A DNA stretch of 64,000 nucleotides from Zychaea mexicana. Lineage: Eukaryota > Mucoromycota > Mucoromycetes > Mucorales > Lichtheimiaceae. The notes below the pieces were generated by a model. It saw only the letters and a program-made list of their open reading frames with translations, searched no databases and was not told where the DNA came from. Location of the stretch: the NCBI RefSeq assembly GCF_025766255.1, contig NW_026516664.1, positions 1,011,158 through 1,075,157 of the forward strand. Reading direction: 5' to 3'. Below, piece after piece: positions 22,658-35,217 of this stretch (its first letter is position 1; the number at the start of each line of letters is the position of its first letter). The position numbers were made by a program, and so were the translations under genes.

Positions 22658-24350
22658 CTAGTACTCGACTTCCTCCTCGAGCTCGGAATCGCCAAGGGAA
22701 TCCGAGCCGACTTCTTCGTAATCCTTCTCGAGGGCAGCCAAATCTTCACGGGCTTCCGAGAATTCACCTTCCTCCATACCTTCACCGACGTACCAGTGGA
22801 CGAAAGCACGCTTGGCATACATCAAGTCGAACTTATGGTCCAAACGAGCCCAGGCCTCAGCAATGGCAGTGGTGTTGCTGAGCATGCAGACAGCACGCTG
22901 GACTTCGGCCAAGTCACCGCCAGGGACAACAGTGGGGCGCTGGTGGTTGATACCGACCTTGAAGCCGGTAGGGCACCAGTCGACGAACTGGATGGTGCGC
23001 TTGGTCTTGATGGAGGCGATGGCGGCATTGGTATCCTTGGGAACAACATCACCACGGTACAACAAGCAGCAGGCCATGTACTTGCCATGACGGGGGTCGC
23101 ACTTGACCATCTGGTTGTTAGGCTCGAAGCACGAGTAGGTGATTTCGGGCACAGACAGCTGCTCGTGGTAAGCCTTGGCAGCCGAGATGATGGGGGCGTA
23201 AGTGACCAAGGGGAAGTGGATACGAGGATATGGCACCAAGTTGGTCTGGAATTCGTTCAAGTCGACGTTCAACGAACCGTCGAACCGAAGCGAGGCAGTG
23301 ATCGACGAGACAACCTGGGCAATCAAGCGGTTCAAGTTGGCATAGGTGGGGCGCTCAATGTCCAAGTTGCGACGGCAAATGTCATAAATGGCCTCGTTGT
23401 CGACCATGAAGGCACAGTCAGAGTGCTCCAAGGTGGTGTGGGTGGTCAAGATCGAGTTGTACGGCTCAACAACGGCAGTCGAGACCTGCGGAGCAGGGTA
23501 CACACTGAACTCGAGCTTGGACTTCTTACCATAGTCGACCGAAAGACGCTCCATCAAGAGAGCACCGAAACCGGAGCCAGTACCACCACCGAACGAGTGG
23601 AAAACCAAGAAGCCTTGCAGACCACTGCAGTTGTCAGCCAGCTTGCGGACACGGTCCAAGACAGAGTCGACGAGTTCCTTGCCGACGGTGTAGTGACCAC
23701 GGGCGTAGTTGTTGGCGGCATCCTCCTTGCCAGTGATCAGTTGCTCTACAATAAGCAAAATAAAAGCAGATGGGCCCCTTTTTCTGTTAGTACATGGCTA
23801 TACACATGGCGTATGTACACATATACACTCACGCACACTGTACGCGTGCGCAGACAGAGCGTTCCACCCCTTATTTCTCTTCCTCCCAAACCCATTACCC
23901 CCTTTTTCTCCCTGCTCCATCATCCCTATCACTTGTGTCCTTTCTATGGCTCTTTCCCAAGCCTCTCCGTCATGTATGAGATATGTCATCATCTTCACCA
24001 GGGAGAGAGAGAGAGAGAATATATAGAACTTTATAGAACAAAATTGGACGCTTCTGCACACACTCGGAAGAAAGAGAAGGTAACGTACCAGGATGGAAGA
24101 GCTGGCGGTAAGTGCCAGTGCGGACCTCATCAACGACAGTGGGTTCCAAATCAACAAAGACAGTACGAGGAACATGCTTGCCAGCGCTGGTTTCGCTAAA
24201 GAAGGTAGCGAACGAATGGTCGGTAGTCTCTTGTTCAGCAGGAATGCGGCCATCGGGGTTGATGCCGTGCTCCATACAGTACAATTCCCAGCAAGCGTTA
24301 CCAATCTGGATACCGGCTTGACCGACGTGAACACTGATGATTTCTCTCAT
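22658..24350 (-). CDS. TUB1: Alpha-tubulin
   Basis: Two exons (24350-24089 and 23745-22658) separated by a 343-nt intron, giving 449 residues, the family norm. The start [20 protein letters not shown] and the GTP-binding GGGTGSG signature ([20 protein letters not shown]) are intact, as are [20 protein letters not shown] across the splice and the C-terminal acidic tail ending EEEVEY with a terminal tyrosine. The protein is the alpha half of the microtubule heterodimer. The loop that carries acetylatable Lys40 in animals reads [11 protein letters not shown] here, with no lysine. Strong codon bias towards C-ending codons fits high expression and creates a long antisense open frame, which is a shadow. 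Confidence 0.98.
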
Positions 24351-25224
24351 ATTTGTTTAATAGTAATTGTTGTAGTAGTGATGGGTAGATGGGGTTTTAG
24401 AAAGTCGATAGTTCCAAGATTAGGGCAGGACACCGATTGTAAGAAGAAAGAAAAAAAAGAGGGTTGGGTTGGAGTGGAAGGGGGGGGGAAAGATGAAAGC
24501 TTATAAAGTTGCCTGCACGCGACATTGGAACGGCGCTCCAATCATGATGCGCATTTTACAATGCGGCACGAGGTTCCGTCCCACAAATGGAGACCGTGAA
24601 CGTCCCTGGGCTGTACGCTAATAGTGACTAGCAGCAGGGAAAACATGTGCTGACTTGGGTAACGTTTCCGTTGCTGCTGCTGCTACTAGTACCACTATGC
24701 TACTAATACTTTCAGCGCTGCTAGGTTGCTGCTGCTAGGTTGATCTGAAAAGGACAGGTCTATCGCTCGTCAATGCAAAAGACACTACTTGCTTTATAAA
24801 ATGTAAACGCCGTTCAAAAAGTAAACAAAGCAGCAAGTTGATTGTCAATGACACTCTTTACTGTTCGCAGTGCGTGCTCTCAGTCAGGGCCCCCACATCT
24901 ACCTTATAAACTAAGGCGGGGGAGAACCTTTTCATAGGTTGATACTACAGACACAAACAGCTGTCAAATTGTATCGATCGTCGGACACAGGTCGGGACTA
25001 TTTCAAAAAGTGCGCTAGTGCTGTAGTAATACATTTGGAGTTTTTAATATAAATAGAACACTTTCGATGTGCACGGGTGAGAACACAAGGAGATGTTGTA
25101 GGCAATGCTTTTAAAGAGTTACAAATGGTGCGTTGTGTATACAAAACAGAGAAAATGATGGAAGAATGCAGAAATTAAAGAAAATGAAAGAAAAAGGGGA
25201 CGGGCGTGGAGGAGGACAAGCCTT
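24351..25224. other. Alpha-tubulin promoter region and SDA1 3' end
   Basis: Contains a G-run of nine to ten bases near 24480, CTG-rich stretches near 24670-24740 and no coding signal. Presumed tubulin promoter on the left, and the SDA1 3' UTR on the right. Confidence 0.45.
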
Positions 25225-27759
25225 CTAATGTTTTGACTTTTTGCGCTTGTTGATCGCAGCTCGTAATGCCTTTTGCTTTTCGACCAAACTTCGTTTGCCC
25301 TTGGCGACAACCGAGTGCTTGTGTGCAATCATCATAAAGTTCTTTTGACGTGCCTTTTCGCGGTTCGTCGTACTGCCACGCTCCTTCTTGCCCTTCTTGG
25401 ATCCGAACTTTTCACGGCCTTCACGGCCTTCCTGGATCGATGCCATACGCTCCTCGTAATCCATCTTGGCCTTCTTACGTGCTCCCAGAATTACACTCTC
25501 GTCGATCTGGTTATCGTCATTGTTGCTCTTGTCGTTTGTTCGCTTGACACCAGCAGCCTTTTCGACGTCTTGGTTCTCTCGAAGCTCGTTCAGTTTGACA
25601 AAATCGGCAGGTGTAAGAATACGGCTAGACGCAACCTTGAGCATCGCTTCGCGTTTCTTTTCTTCTTCCTCGCGACGTGCTTCTGCTTCCTTGCGCAACT
25701 TTTCACGCTGTTCTTCCGAGAGTTCTTCCGTGTCTTGCAACTTGCGCAGCTGTCGTTTGCCAATACGACGTTGTTTCTTTTCACCAGGTACAAGCTCTGT
25801 CTCTTTCTTTTCATCGTCGTTCCCATTCTTCTTCTTATCCTTCGTGTCGGCATCTTCGTCATCGCTCATGGCAATATTGACCTCCTTTTCATCGTCCGAT
25901 ACATTGATCCAGCCTTCTTCGTCACTGTCGCTACTATCCTCATCAACTTCCCAGCCTTCCCAACCGTCATCACCACCTTCTTCGTCTTGTTCCTTGTCAT
26001 CAAGCAATTCAATGCCTTGCAAGCCTGCACCATCGCCTCCACCAGCACCGTATTGCAAGTGAGGAGCTGAGCCATCCTTAAGTTGCATCGTAGCAGCACG
26101 GCCTCGGTCCTTCTTTAACAGCATTTCTGGGTTGACTTCACGGTACAATGCAATCAATGATCGAGCACCCATCAACACACCCTTATCACGGTGATTCTTG
26201 TACTGTGTCAAATCTTGCAATAATGTTTCGTCGATAGCCAGGGGCTGGCGTGCACACACTTCGCGAATACCGTTCAGACTAGTGTAGAAAATACCATCAA
26301 TTTCAAAGCACATGGTATCATTAAACAATTAATATCTTACCCAGCAGCAATGACTTCGTTGGACACACGATCAGTAACAAAGTTGTTGGCAATCGCCTTC
26401 AATACGGGCTCCAATGCATCTGGTGGGACAAGCGTATGGCTTGCTTGAGCAGCAGCAACAAGCACCATGGTAACATCCCGTTGCGATGGTTGCAGATACT
26501 TAACCAAATAGGGATAGAAGCCGAGCAACGACAATTGATGAATACCAATCACACGCGAGATCAAGTTCATACGCAATAAACGGATTTCCCATCGTTCATC
26601 CTTGGCGTTCAACTTAGAGTACAGCTTTTCGGCAAAACCTTGTGGATCGTTCAGCAGATGCAGAGCCGAAAAGTTGAATGACTCTGCTTTCTTGCTGTTC
26701 TTATTCTTCTTCGAAACTCTCTTCTTGGCTGCTTCCAACCGTCTTGATCGAGCCTTGGTCTTTTTCGTGTAGACGCTTGCTTGTTGCATACGTTTAATAT
26801 CTGGCATATCATCCTCATCTTCGTTATCTGACTTGCTGTCTTTCTCTTCGTTAGAGCTCAAAAAGAATCGGATGGCTGTCACTGCAATTTTGTTGACTGG
26901 GGAAAAGCAAGCTTCGGCAATCACATTGACCGTTTTGGAATCGTTCCTGGAAAGTACAGTCATTTAGCTTTAGATTTTTTCATCTCTCCGTAATTAGATT
27001 TGTAGTGAAACACTCCAGTCAGATAGAACAAATGAAAGACTTACCAGACATTCTTATGATACAAATCAACGCACACATCCACACTCTTTTTAGCTGATAC
27101 AGCATTCTCGTCACTGTTGCCCGTCTTGACGGATTCGAGGATCGTAAACATGTATGACTGTAAAGATCGATTCAGTTTGTTGTTTTTGGCCTTGAGATTG
27201 GCATTCTTGATATCATTCACAATGTGGCTGTACAAAAGTTCTCGCAATTGCTTGTCTTTGCACTTGAACAGTGTGAAAAATAATGGCAGCAAGCTACAAA
27301 ATAAGCACAGAGACAGAGAATGGGGTTTGTTTAATTATACCAGCTTCCAGTTTTCGATAATTTATATAACCAAACACATAATCAGCAGCAACGAGAGCTT
27401 ATATACCGAGTATTATCAAGAACACCCTTATTACGCAAGAGAATGAGAGCCTGCACAAAACTCTTGCGGACATCAGGATTCAATACGACACAGTGCTGCT
27501 GTAATAAATCGACCAGTTGTTGTGGAAACTCGGCCGTTTCGGTCGGATAGCATGAAGCGACCTGACTGATGAATGTCACCAATTCACCCAATTCTTTAGC
27601 TTCTTCATTGGGTTTTAAGCAGAAAATGGATAAAGTCGACTGGTAGTGGCGGTATTGTTGTTGAAACTCGGCTTCATACGATTTTGGATCTCGCTTGATG
27701 AGATTTTGTAATTGTGGCAGTTGAGTGGGAAGCAGAGCTGCACGATTCCGCTTTCCCAT
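25225..27759 (-). CDS. SDA1: SDA1, 60S ribosome biogenesis / export factor
   Basis: Four exons from the ATG at 27759 to the TAG at 25225-25227. The N-terminal helical-repeat part reads LLPTQLPQLQNLIKRDPKSY, STLSIFCLKPNEEAKELGEL and LNPDVRKSFVQALILLRNKG. Then follow LLPLFFTLFKCKDKQLRELL and SHIVNDIKNANLKAKNNKLN, the conserved SDA1 core (FNFSALHLLNDPQGFAEKLY, RLLRMNLISRVIGIHQLSLL, LVPPDALEPVLKAIANNFVT), GVLMGARSLIALYREVNPEM, a long acidic stretch and a Lys-rich tail ending INKRKKSKH. This is the domain order of yeast Sda1, a nucleolar and nuclear protein needed for pre-60S maturation and export. Length is close to the yeast protein. Together with BMS1 it makes two ribosome-assembly genes in the window, but they are 15 kb apart and not linked in transcription. 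Confidence 0.95.
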
Positions 27760-28950
27760 TATTATGGATTAAATCTAGTGGGTTGAGAGGGGTGTGTGTG
27801 TGTGTGTGAGGGGGGGGTATATCCAAAGAGTGAGAGAGAAAGAAAAAAAAAGTTATGAATTTCAGTCAATCTGTCCCTTTTTCGGGTGGCTTGAGATTCG
27901 TTCTCAATTCAATTCATGCAGTAGCGCCGGCAGATTTCCTTCTCAGCTGTGCCATTAGTCCACCCATTCTTACGGACTGGTCGATAAGCAGCTATTCTCA
28001 TTAGTTGGGCATAGCTTTGCAATACAATAAAATGCATCAGCCCGGCGTACTAATTTATTCACGGTTAATGTATAGTTGTGGTTGAAATGACTTTGCTAAA
28101 AATGTCCTTTTTTTCTTTGCATTCGATGACAAGAAGGTCTAGTATAGTATGTTTGCTAGCAGAGAAATGTACCTTCCCTACATGCGTTTTGGTATTCTGG
28201 CAGCTTTATAAACCTATAACTTGGCTTTGAGTACTATTTAACTTGGATAATGAAAATAAGCAGTCTTCACATGTTAAATTAGTGTGATACTCTAGTAGCA
28301 CCACCAATGTAACTACCGGGACTCGTCGATATATATCGCTATGTGGCTAATACTGCTCACTTTCCTTATATCTAACAACTTACAGTTGTAACATATACTC
28401 CGGCGATAGCAACTTCCTCTTAGTATCAGTCACTGATAAGTCTGACGGAATCATCGATCTTCTTAGAAAAGCGGCATTCTATTCTTTTGATGTCAATAGA
28501 TATAGGTGGTACTCTTTTACTCTTTGCTTTCAGAAGAGGATGTTTTGAATTTAATTTTAAAAAAAATCCTGAAATACGACACTTATTTAATATTATGAGT
28601 GGTCAAACGATATTGCTGTTTTGTCAGACAATTTACTTTTCATTAAATAAACCTGATATTTTTTATTTCTTGTCAACAGCAACAGCAACAGCAGCGTCAT
28701 CACCTGATCATTAAGAATGAAACAGCGAACGTGCGTAACTTTTCAAACGGCCAAGTATTTCCGTTTTTTTTCAAGATACAAGAGAATACGCTCTTCTATA
28801 TACGAAGCGGTAATTGATGACCGCTTCAATACTAAGACTTCCCGTGAGATGTGCATTACCAAAATCTAAGCTATTTCAAGCTACAGTATTACAGTGCCCT
28901 GACCATTCTTCATTATAAACCTGTCAAAAAGATTAACCCCGCTCTTCGCG
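27760..28950. other. Divergent promoter region between SDA1 and SMC1
   Basis: Both genes are transcribed away from this 1.2-kb gap. A GT repeat and G-run lie near 27793-27818 next to SDA1. An open frame at 28487-28714 has no recognisable domain and ends in an Ala/Thr run, so it was not called. Confidence 0.45.
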
Positions 28951-28969
28951 ATGGATGAGAGAAGCGCGC

Positions 28970-29056
28970 ACGCGCACGCGGCAACGACGCGTTTTAAGCC
29001 CAAAAATTCATTTTCCGTTTTTTTTCTTAGACTTGTCGACACGCGCCGCGCGCTCT
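28970..29056 (+). promoter_or_regulatory. ACGCG-rich (MCB-like) element group upstream of SMC1
   Basis: A CG-dense patch at 28966-28992 carries repeated CACGCG and one full ACGCGT (28987-28992), about 100 nt before the SMC1 ATG. A second patch, ACGCGCCGCGCGC, lies at 29041-29053. Yeast cohesin genes, SMC1 included, are expressed at G1/S through MCB elements. Function here is inferred. Confidence 0.45.
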
Positions 29057-29091
29057 GCCTTTTTCTTGTTCTTTTTTCTTTTACAATTGTC

Positions 29092-32000
29092 ATGGGAAGA
29101 CTCGTTCGACTAGAAGTCGAAAATTTTAAATCCTACAAAGGTCAACAGACCATTGGACCTTTCCACAAGTTCACCAGCATTATTGGTCCCAATGGTTCAG
29201 GTACCCTAATTAATTCTTTTGGTTCTTTTTCCCTAAATATCATACCACGTTATTTAATCTTTCTCGATCTTTAATTCTGTGCCTTTTTTACTATAGGCAA
29301 ATCCAATCTCATGGATGCCATTTCTTTTGTTCTTGGTGTCCATTCCTCTCACCTACGATCTCAAAATCTACGCGACATGATTTATCGACCTAGCGCGCTT
29401 CGACAACAACAAAAGCAAAGCAATGGGCACAGTAATAGCAATAATGGTGCTGATGCGCAGCAACAACAGCAGCCTGACCGTGGTCACGTCAAACTCGTAT
29501 ACGAAACGTCCGAAGGCCGCGAGATTCGGTTTATGCGTATTGCTCATCTCTCTGGTCAAGCCGAATACCGATTGAACGACCAAGTCGTGCCCTATGCTGA
29601 ATATAATGCTGCGCTCGAGAAAGAAAATATCTTGGTCAAGGCTAAAAACTTCTTGGTGTTTCAAGGTGATGTCGAATCCGTTGCAAGTCAGAACGCAAAG
29701 GATTTGACAAAGCTAGTCGAACAGATTAGCGGGTAAATAATATTACAGCTACTTGAAATAAGAAAAAATGTGGAGGTTTTGGTTCGTGATACTGACATGT
29801 ATCATGTTTTTGAATACGGGGATATCAGGTCGTTGGAGTACAAAGAAGAATATGATCGGTTGAAAAAGGAACAGGATCGTGCAATTGATGACAGTGCCCA
29901 TACATTCAACAAAAAGCGAGGCATCACAGCAGAAATCAAGCAGTATCAGGAGCAAAAGAAGGAGGCAGAGAACTTTGAACGCCTTGTACGTCAGCGCCGT
30001 GATGTTGTAGTCGAATACTTGTTGTGGAAGTTGTATCATGTTGAACAAAGATCAAATGCACTGGAGCAAGAAGCTTCGGAACGACGTATGGCTGCGGATG
30101 GTGCAACTGAAGATCAGGTATATGCTTAAGGAAGAGGCAAGAGCAGCTAATTATGGGACTCGATAGGAAAGATAATAGAAATGGAAAATGGAACGAATAT
30201 TAACAATGCTATATGGCATTGACGAAATCTATAGAATCAACTAGAAAAGCAGTTCAAGGAAGCAAGAAAGACCGCTGCCTTGGCTCATCGAGAAAAAACC
30301 AAGACAGAGTTGCAAGTCAAAAAACTAAAGAAACAGTTGGAAGAACAGGTATATTGGATCTCCTTTGTCTCTACCTGCCATTTGGTTAACAAAAGCTTAC
30401 ACAATAAAATTACAGGGTCCAGAGCTGTTGGGAATGGAAGAACAGGTCAAACATATCCAAAAGAAATTGGATCAGACTAAAAAGACTGGTGACCGTCTGA
30501 AGCGTGAGCACGATCAACAGGTAAAAAAGAAAAGGAGATAGCACTAGATGACATGTACCTGGTGTATATATCGATGTATACTGACATTGTATAACTAGGC
30601 CGAAGTGGTGCAAGGTTTGGAGCAAAATATGTCCAAACTGCAAAAGGCGTCTCAAGAATACGAAGAGTCATTACCCAAGAGTGGACTGGTGCAGGGACCT
30701 ATATTAACACCTGAGCAGATTGAAGAATATGAACAACTGTAAGTTTTGGATTTTTTAGACTCGGGAATGGGTTTTTTTGGTTTTATCTTAACAACGAAGC
30801 AAACATTGTATCTCCCAGGAAGCAACAAGTGAGCATTCGCGCAGTGAACGAAGAACATCAATTGGAAAACTTGCGACGCCAACACCGGATGGAGCAAGAA
30901 AATCTCAAACGGATCGGTTCGAAGACTGAAGAGTTCCAAACGAGAAAGGCCCAGCTGCTTGAAGATCAGCGTCAACTGAATGAAGATGGTAATGCTCTCA
31001 CTGCTGAAGCACAAACGGTCTCGCAGGAACTACAAGTGCGCAAGAAAGAGCTTGAAGCATTAGAGCACGAGCGAAAAACTACCCAGTAAGTCGTTTCCAT
31101 TCGATTCAAGCGTGCAATCCGTTCTTCGTATATCACTGTTTGTATTTATATTAAGGATTATGTCCTTCTAAAAAGTCAACGCGAGGTCGAATTAAACGAA
31201 CAGCTTCAAACAATCCTAAACAAGTTGATGGAAGCCAAGATTGGTCAAAAAGAGTCAGAGAAGGAAAGCAAATTCACTGAATGTTTGAATCTGATGAAGC
31301 AGATCTTTCCTGGTAAGAAGCAAGTGGCATGAAAAGCAGATAATTGTGTAACACACGACTAACAACAACAATGACAATTTAGGCATGCATGGGAAACTTT
31401 CCGATTTATGCAAACCAACACAAAGAAAGTATGATGCTGCAGTAGCTACTGTTCTAGGCCGTAACATGGATTCCATCATTGTTGATGATCAAAGGACAGC
31501 TATTGAATGCATCCAGGTATAAGATTTCCTACTGTTTCAAAATGAGAGTTCATCCTTTTGCCCCCTCCCAGCTGACACCTCTCTTGTTACATTCGAATGA
31601 ATAGTATATGCGAGATCAACGTGCAGGAACGGCTACTTTTATACCACTAAGCTCAATTAGCGTACCTCCACTGAACGATCGGTTCCGGAACTACACCCGT
31701 GGCAGTCGTCTGGCCATTGACATTATCGAATGTGACAAGAAATTTGAAAGTGTGATCCAGTATGCTTGTGCCAACAGTCTAGTCTGTGACAACCTTAATA
31801 TTGCACGGGACATTTGCTATAACAAGAATGAACAAGTTAAAGGTAAAAAAAACAACATGCTTAAATGTGTGTTTAATCGACATTCTAAAAAACATATATT
31901 ATTTTAGCGGTGACATTGGACGGTAGTGTCATTCATAAAAGTGGCTTAATGACGGGTGGCCACGGGAGCAATCAACAACATCCTCGATGGAAAGAACGAG

Positions 32001-34382
32001 ATATTGACGGTTAGTTTTCATTATTTATGCAAAAGAAACAACAACGAATTGATGTGTGTGTACATTATAGGGTTAATGCGAACGCGTGACAAGCTGTTGG
32101 CTGAGTTGAACGAGTTGAACAAACGCAAACGCATGGGAAGCGCGGAGCAAGCTGCAAAGAGTGGCTGTGCTGGTCTTGAAGCTCAATCAGGAGTACTGCG
32201 TGAAGAAATTGTAAGTTTTGAAGGGGAGAGAGTGAGAGATGGATTCGGTGTATAGCAGTGTAGCAGGCGGTTCGAGAACCTCGAGGACTCTCTCTCTCTC
32301 TCTCTCTATTTCTTTGGTTACAACAAGTAATTTGGATTTTCAATTAACAAGGTTTTTGGTTAGACTACATTGGAAAGAAAGCTGCAGGACGTGCAGGGTG
32401 AGCTTCGGTATGTGGAGGAGCAGATTTCCAACGCCGATGCCCCTTATGCCCAGGTAACGTATTACAACTTTTTGTTCTTGTCATGCATATAGGTTTTACT
32501 TTATGCAACTTGTCTCTCTGTTGTTGTCACGGGGGATGGGGCTCTCTTTCTGATCTTCCTGTTGCTGCTGCTGTTGCTGCTATTATGCAATACATCGCAT
32601 TATTAGGCTCAAGAAAAACTAAACAGCTTGTCAGCAAGTATCGAGCAAACCAAAGCCATTATTGCCCAAGTTGAGGACGAAATCTTTGGCGATCTGTGCC
32701 AACGACTCAACATTGAGAATATCCGAGAATACGAAAAATTGCGATTCGGACTACCCGAAGAAGTGATTGAAGCGCGTGCACAATTTGCTGCCCAGCGCTC
32801 TCGTCTGGAAACCCAGCTTTCGTTCGAAAAGGAACAATTTGCAGAGCTAGCACAGCGCTTGACTACGTTGGAAAAGCAGTACCATGACGACAGTCAGAAG
32901 ATCGCACAGCTTCAGAGTAATGCAAGTGCGCTTGCGGATCGACTCAAGGCTGCCAAGGAAGATATGGCTTTGTTAAATGCTGAGCTGTATGAAAAAACCA
33001 ACGACGAGGACGAACGGCAGCAGGCTATCAATGACTTACGGTACAGCTTGGAAAGTAAGGGACGTGATGTGGAGTCGTACCTCAAGGAGATGCTCAAGTT
33101 TGAAACCGAAATTGAAAAGGCTCATGCCGAGCGTGTATCCATCTTCCGCAAGTGTAAGCTTGAGGATATTGAGTTGCCCATGGCCCGAGGAACGTTGGAC
33201 GATGTGATTATGGATGAAAGCACGATTCTGGGTGTACGTTACACCAAGTTCATTTGTGTGATGTGTGTATAGCATGGGTGAGTCAGTATACTGATCTATG
33301 CAGTTCAATATAGAATCAAGATACTGCTTCCGGAAACTCGATGGATTTAGACGATTCTTCACAGGCATCGATCAAGTCAACAGACTGGATGGTTGAGGTG
33401 GACTATACAAGTTTGGGTGAAGAGCTACGTGATGACAATGACGCTGAACGCGAAACCAAGTTCAAGGATAACATTAAAGAGCTCAGTGATAAGATTGAGC
33501 AAATGGCACCGAATCTGAAGGCTATTGATCGACTTGAAGGGGTTGAGCAACGATTAAAGGATGTTGAAGAGTCCTTTGACAATGCACGAAAGGCTGCTAA
33601 GCGGGCTAAGGAAGAATTCAATAATGTCAAGCAAAAGAGGTAAATGTTTGCTTCGTCAAACAGGGAAAACAAGCTTGCATAGTAAGCAACTGACACATCT
33701 CGTTTTAGATACAAGCGTTTCTATGACGCCTATAGTCATATTTCTGAACGCATCGATGAAATATACAAGAACCTTACCAAGACAGCCAATTTTCCAACCG
33801 GTGGTACTGCGTACTTGAGTCTAGAAGACACGGATGAACCCTACTTGGATGGTATCCGGTACCATGCGATGCCTCCCATGAAACGGTTCCGTGACATGGA
33901 TCAATTGTCCGGTGGTGAAAAGAGTATTGCAGCCCTTGCATTACTGTTCGCTATCCACAGGTACATAGTAGCAGTAGTAGTAACCTAGTACCAAAACACC
34001 AGATCTGCGTCTATTGTGGGTATACAATCGTACTTATATACTCTCATCTCTCTCTCTTTCGTTCTAGCTTTAAACCCTCACCGTTCTTTGTACTTGACGA
34101 AGTGGATGCAGCGCTGGATAACACCAATGTGGTGAAGATTGCCACCTATATCCGGGAACATGCCAATGATGCTTTCCAATTTATCGTCATTTCGCTCAAA
34201 AACACGCTCTATGAAAAGGCCGAAAGCTTAGTAGGAATTTATCGAGATCAGGCAATCAACTCTAGTAAAACCTTATCACTCATGGTAAGCACTTTCTTTC
34301 CTCGGATACGCCTTGTGAAGCTGCACACTCATTTTCTCACTTTTCAACTCGTTAGCTCGACAACTATCCCGAGAACAACTAG
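29092..34382 (+). CDS. SMC1: Cohesin ATPase subunit SMC1
   Basis: About sixteen exons from the ATG at 29092 to TAG at 34380-34382. The N-terminal ATPase begins [20 protein letters not shown], and the Walker A motif GPNGSGKSN is split by an intron after GSG (exon 1 ends 29200, exon 2 starts 29297). [20 protein letters not shown] and [18 protein letters not shown] are SMC1-specific. Long coiled-coil exons follow, then the hinge ([45 protein letters not shown]), a second coiled coil, the signature [19 protein letters not shown] and Walker [21 protein letters not shown]. The protein pairs with Smc3 in the cohesin ring. The in-frame ATG at 28951 would add 47 residues unlike any SMC1 and is rejected. 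One intron after ERDID uses a GTTAGT donor. The tail ends LDNYPENN. Confidence 0.95.
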
Positions 34383-35217
34383 ACAGTACGTGGTGGTTCT
34401 TCCTTACCAAGCTTTTATCACTGTAATAAAGAAACCAATACTTTCGGAAACGGTTTATTTTTACGTTTTGTACAAAAGAAAATGAACACGCTTTGTCTTT
34501 ATTTAATCAACACAATAGTGGATACTTCCTGCCACACATACACATGAGGGTGCACATCTACGGGGATGTGTCCTGTGTATGTGTATGTATGCAAGCATGT
34601 ATACAAGAAGAAGAGGGAGATAAGTTATGTAGAGTATATATAAATATATATAGAAGAACATACAAAGTTTTCATAGAGAAGAGATTAGATGAGTTTCTTG
34701 AAGAGTGGATGCATTATGTGTTGGGGTGGGGGTGAGGGGGGGTTTCCGGTCCAGTCGATGGACAGTCGGACATCTGTAGATGTGGTTTTTACGGGTTGTG
34801 ACGGGCGTAAATGAGGTAAAAGAAAAGGGTATATAGAAAAAGGGTTTAGGTGTGCGGAGGGGGGGGATAAATGATAATTTTAAAAGAAAAGGGGGAGGTT
34901 GGGTAGATGTACGTGTGCTGGTTATGGAACGGGTTGCAAAAATAAAATAGAAAATAGAAAATGCATGCTGGTGATAGGAACGCTTTTGTGTGTGTGTGTG
35001 TGTGTGTGTGAATAAAGTGGCGTGTAAGCCGGCGGATGGTTGGAAATGGCGTATAATTTGTTTTTGGGTGTTGTTGTTGTTGTTGTTGCTGGGGCTTGAT
35101 AGTTTGTTTTGTTTTACTGTGATGGTTTTTTTATATATCTTTTTGGCTTGGTTGGGTGGGGTTGCTGTTGTTGTTGTTGTTCGAATAGCGAGGAGTGTTG
35201 GGAGAGTAAGAGAGAGG
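34383..35217. other. Convergent 3' regions of SMC1 and kinase, with GT microsatellite
   Basis: An AATAAA lies near 34423, a possible SMC1 poly(A) signal. A (TG)11 tract lies at about 34987-35010, and T/G-rich runs continue to 35190. No gene was seen. Confidence 0.5.

Noticed and set aside
22562..24199. 545-codon open frame on the plus strand
   Set aside because: It lies antisense to alpha-tubulin and results from that gene's codon bias. It has no protein features of its own.
25273..26070. 265-codon plus-strand open frame
   Set aside because: It is the antisense shadow of the acidic/basic SDA1 C-terminal region.
28951..29091. In-frame upstream ATG of SMC1
   Set aside because: The 47 extra residues have no counterpart in SMC1 proteins, whose start is at MGRL. 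The stretch also overlaps the ACGCG-rich promoter.
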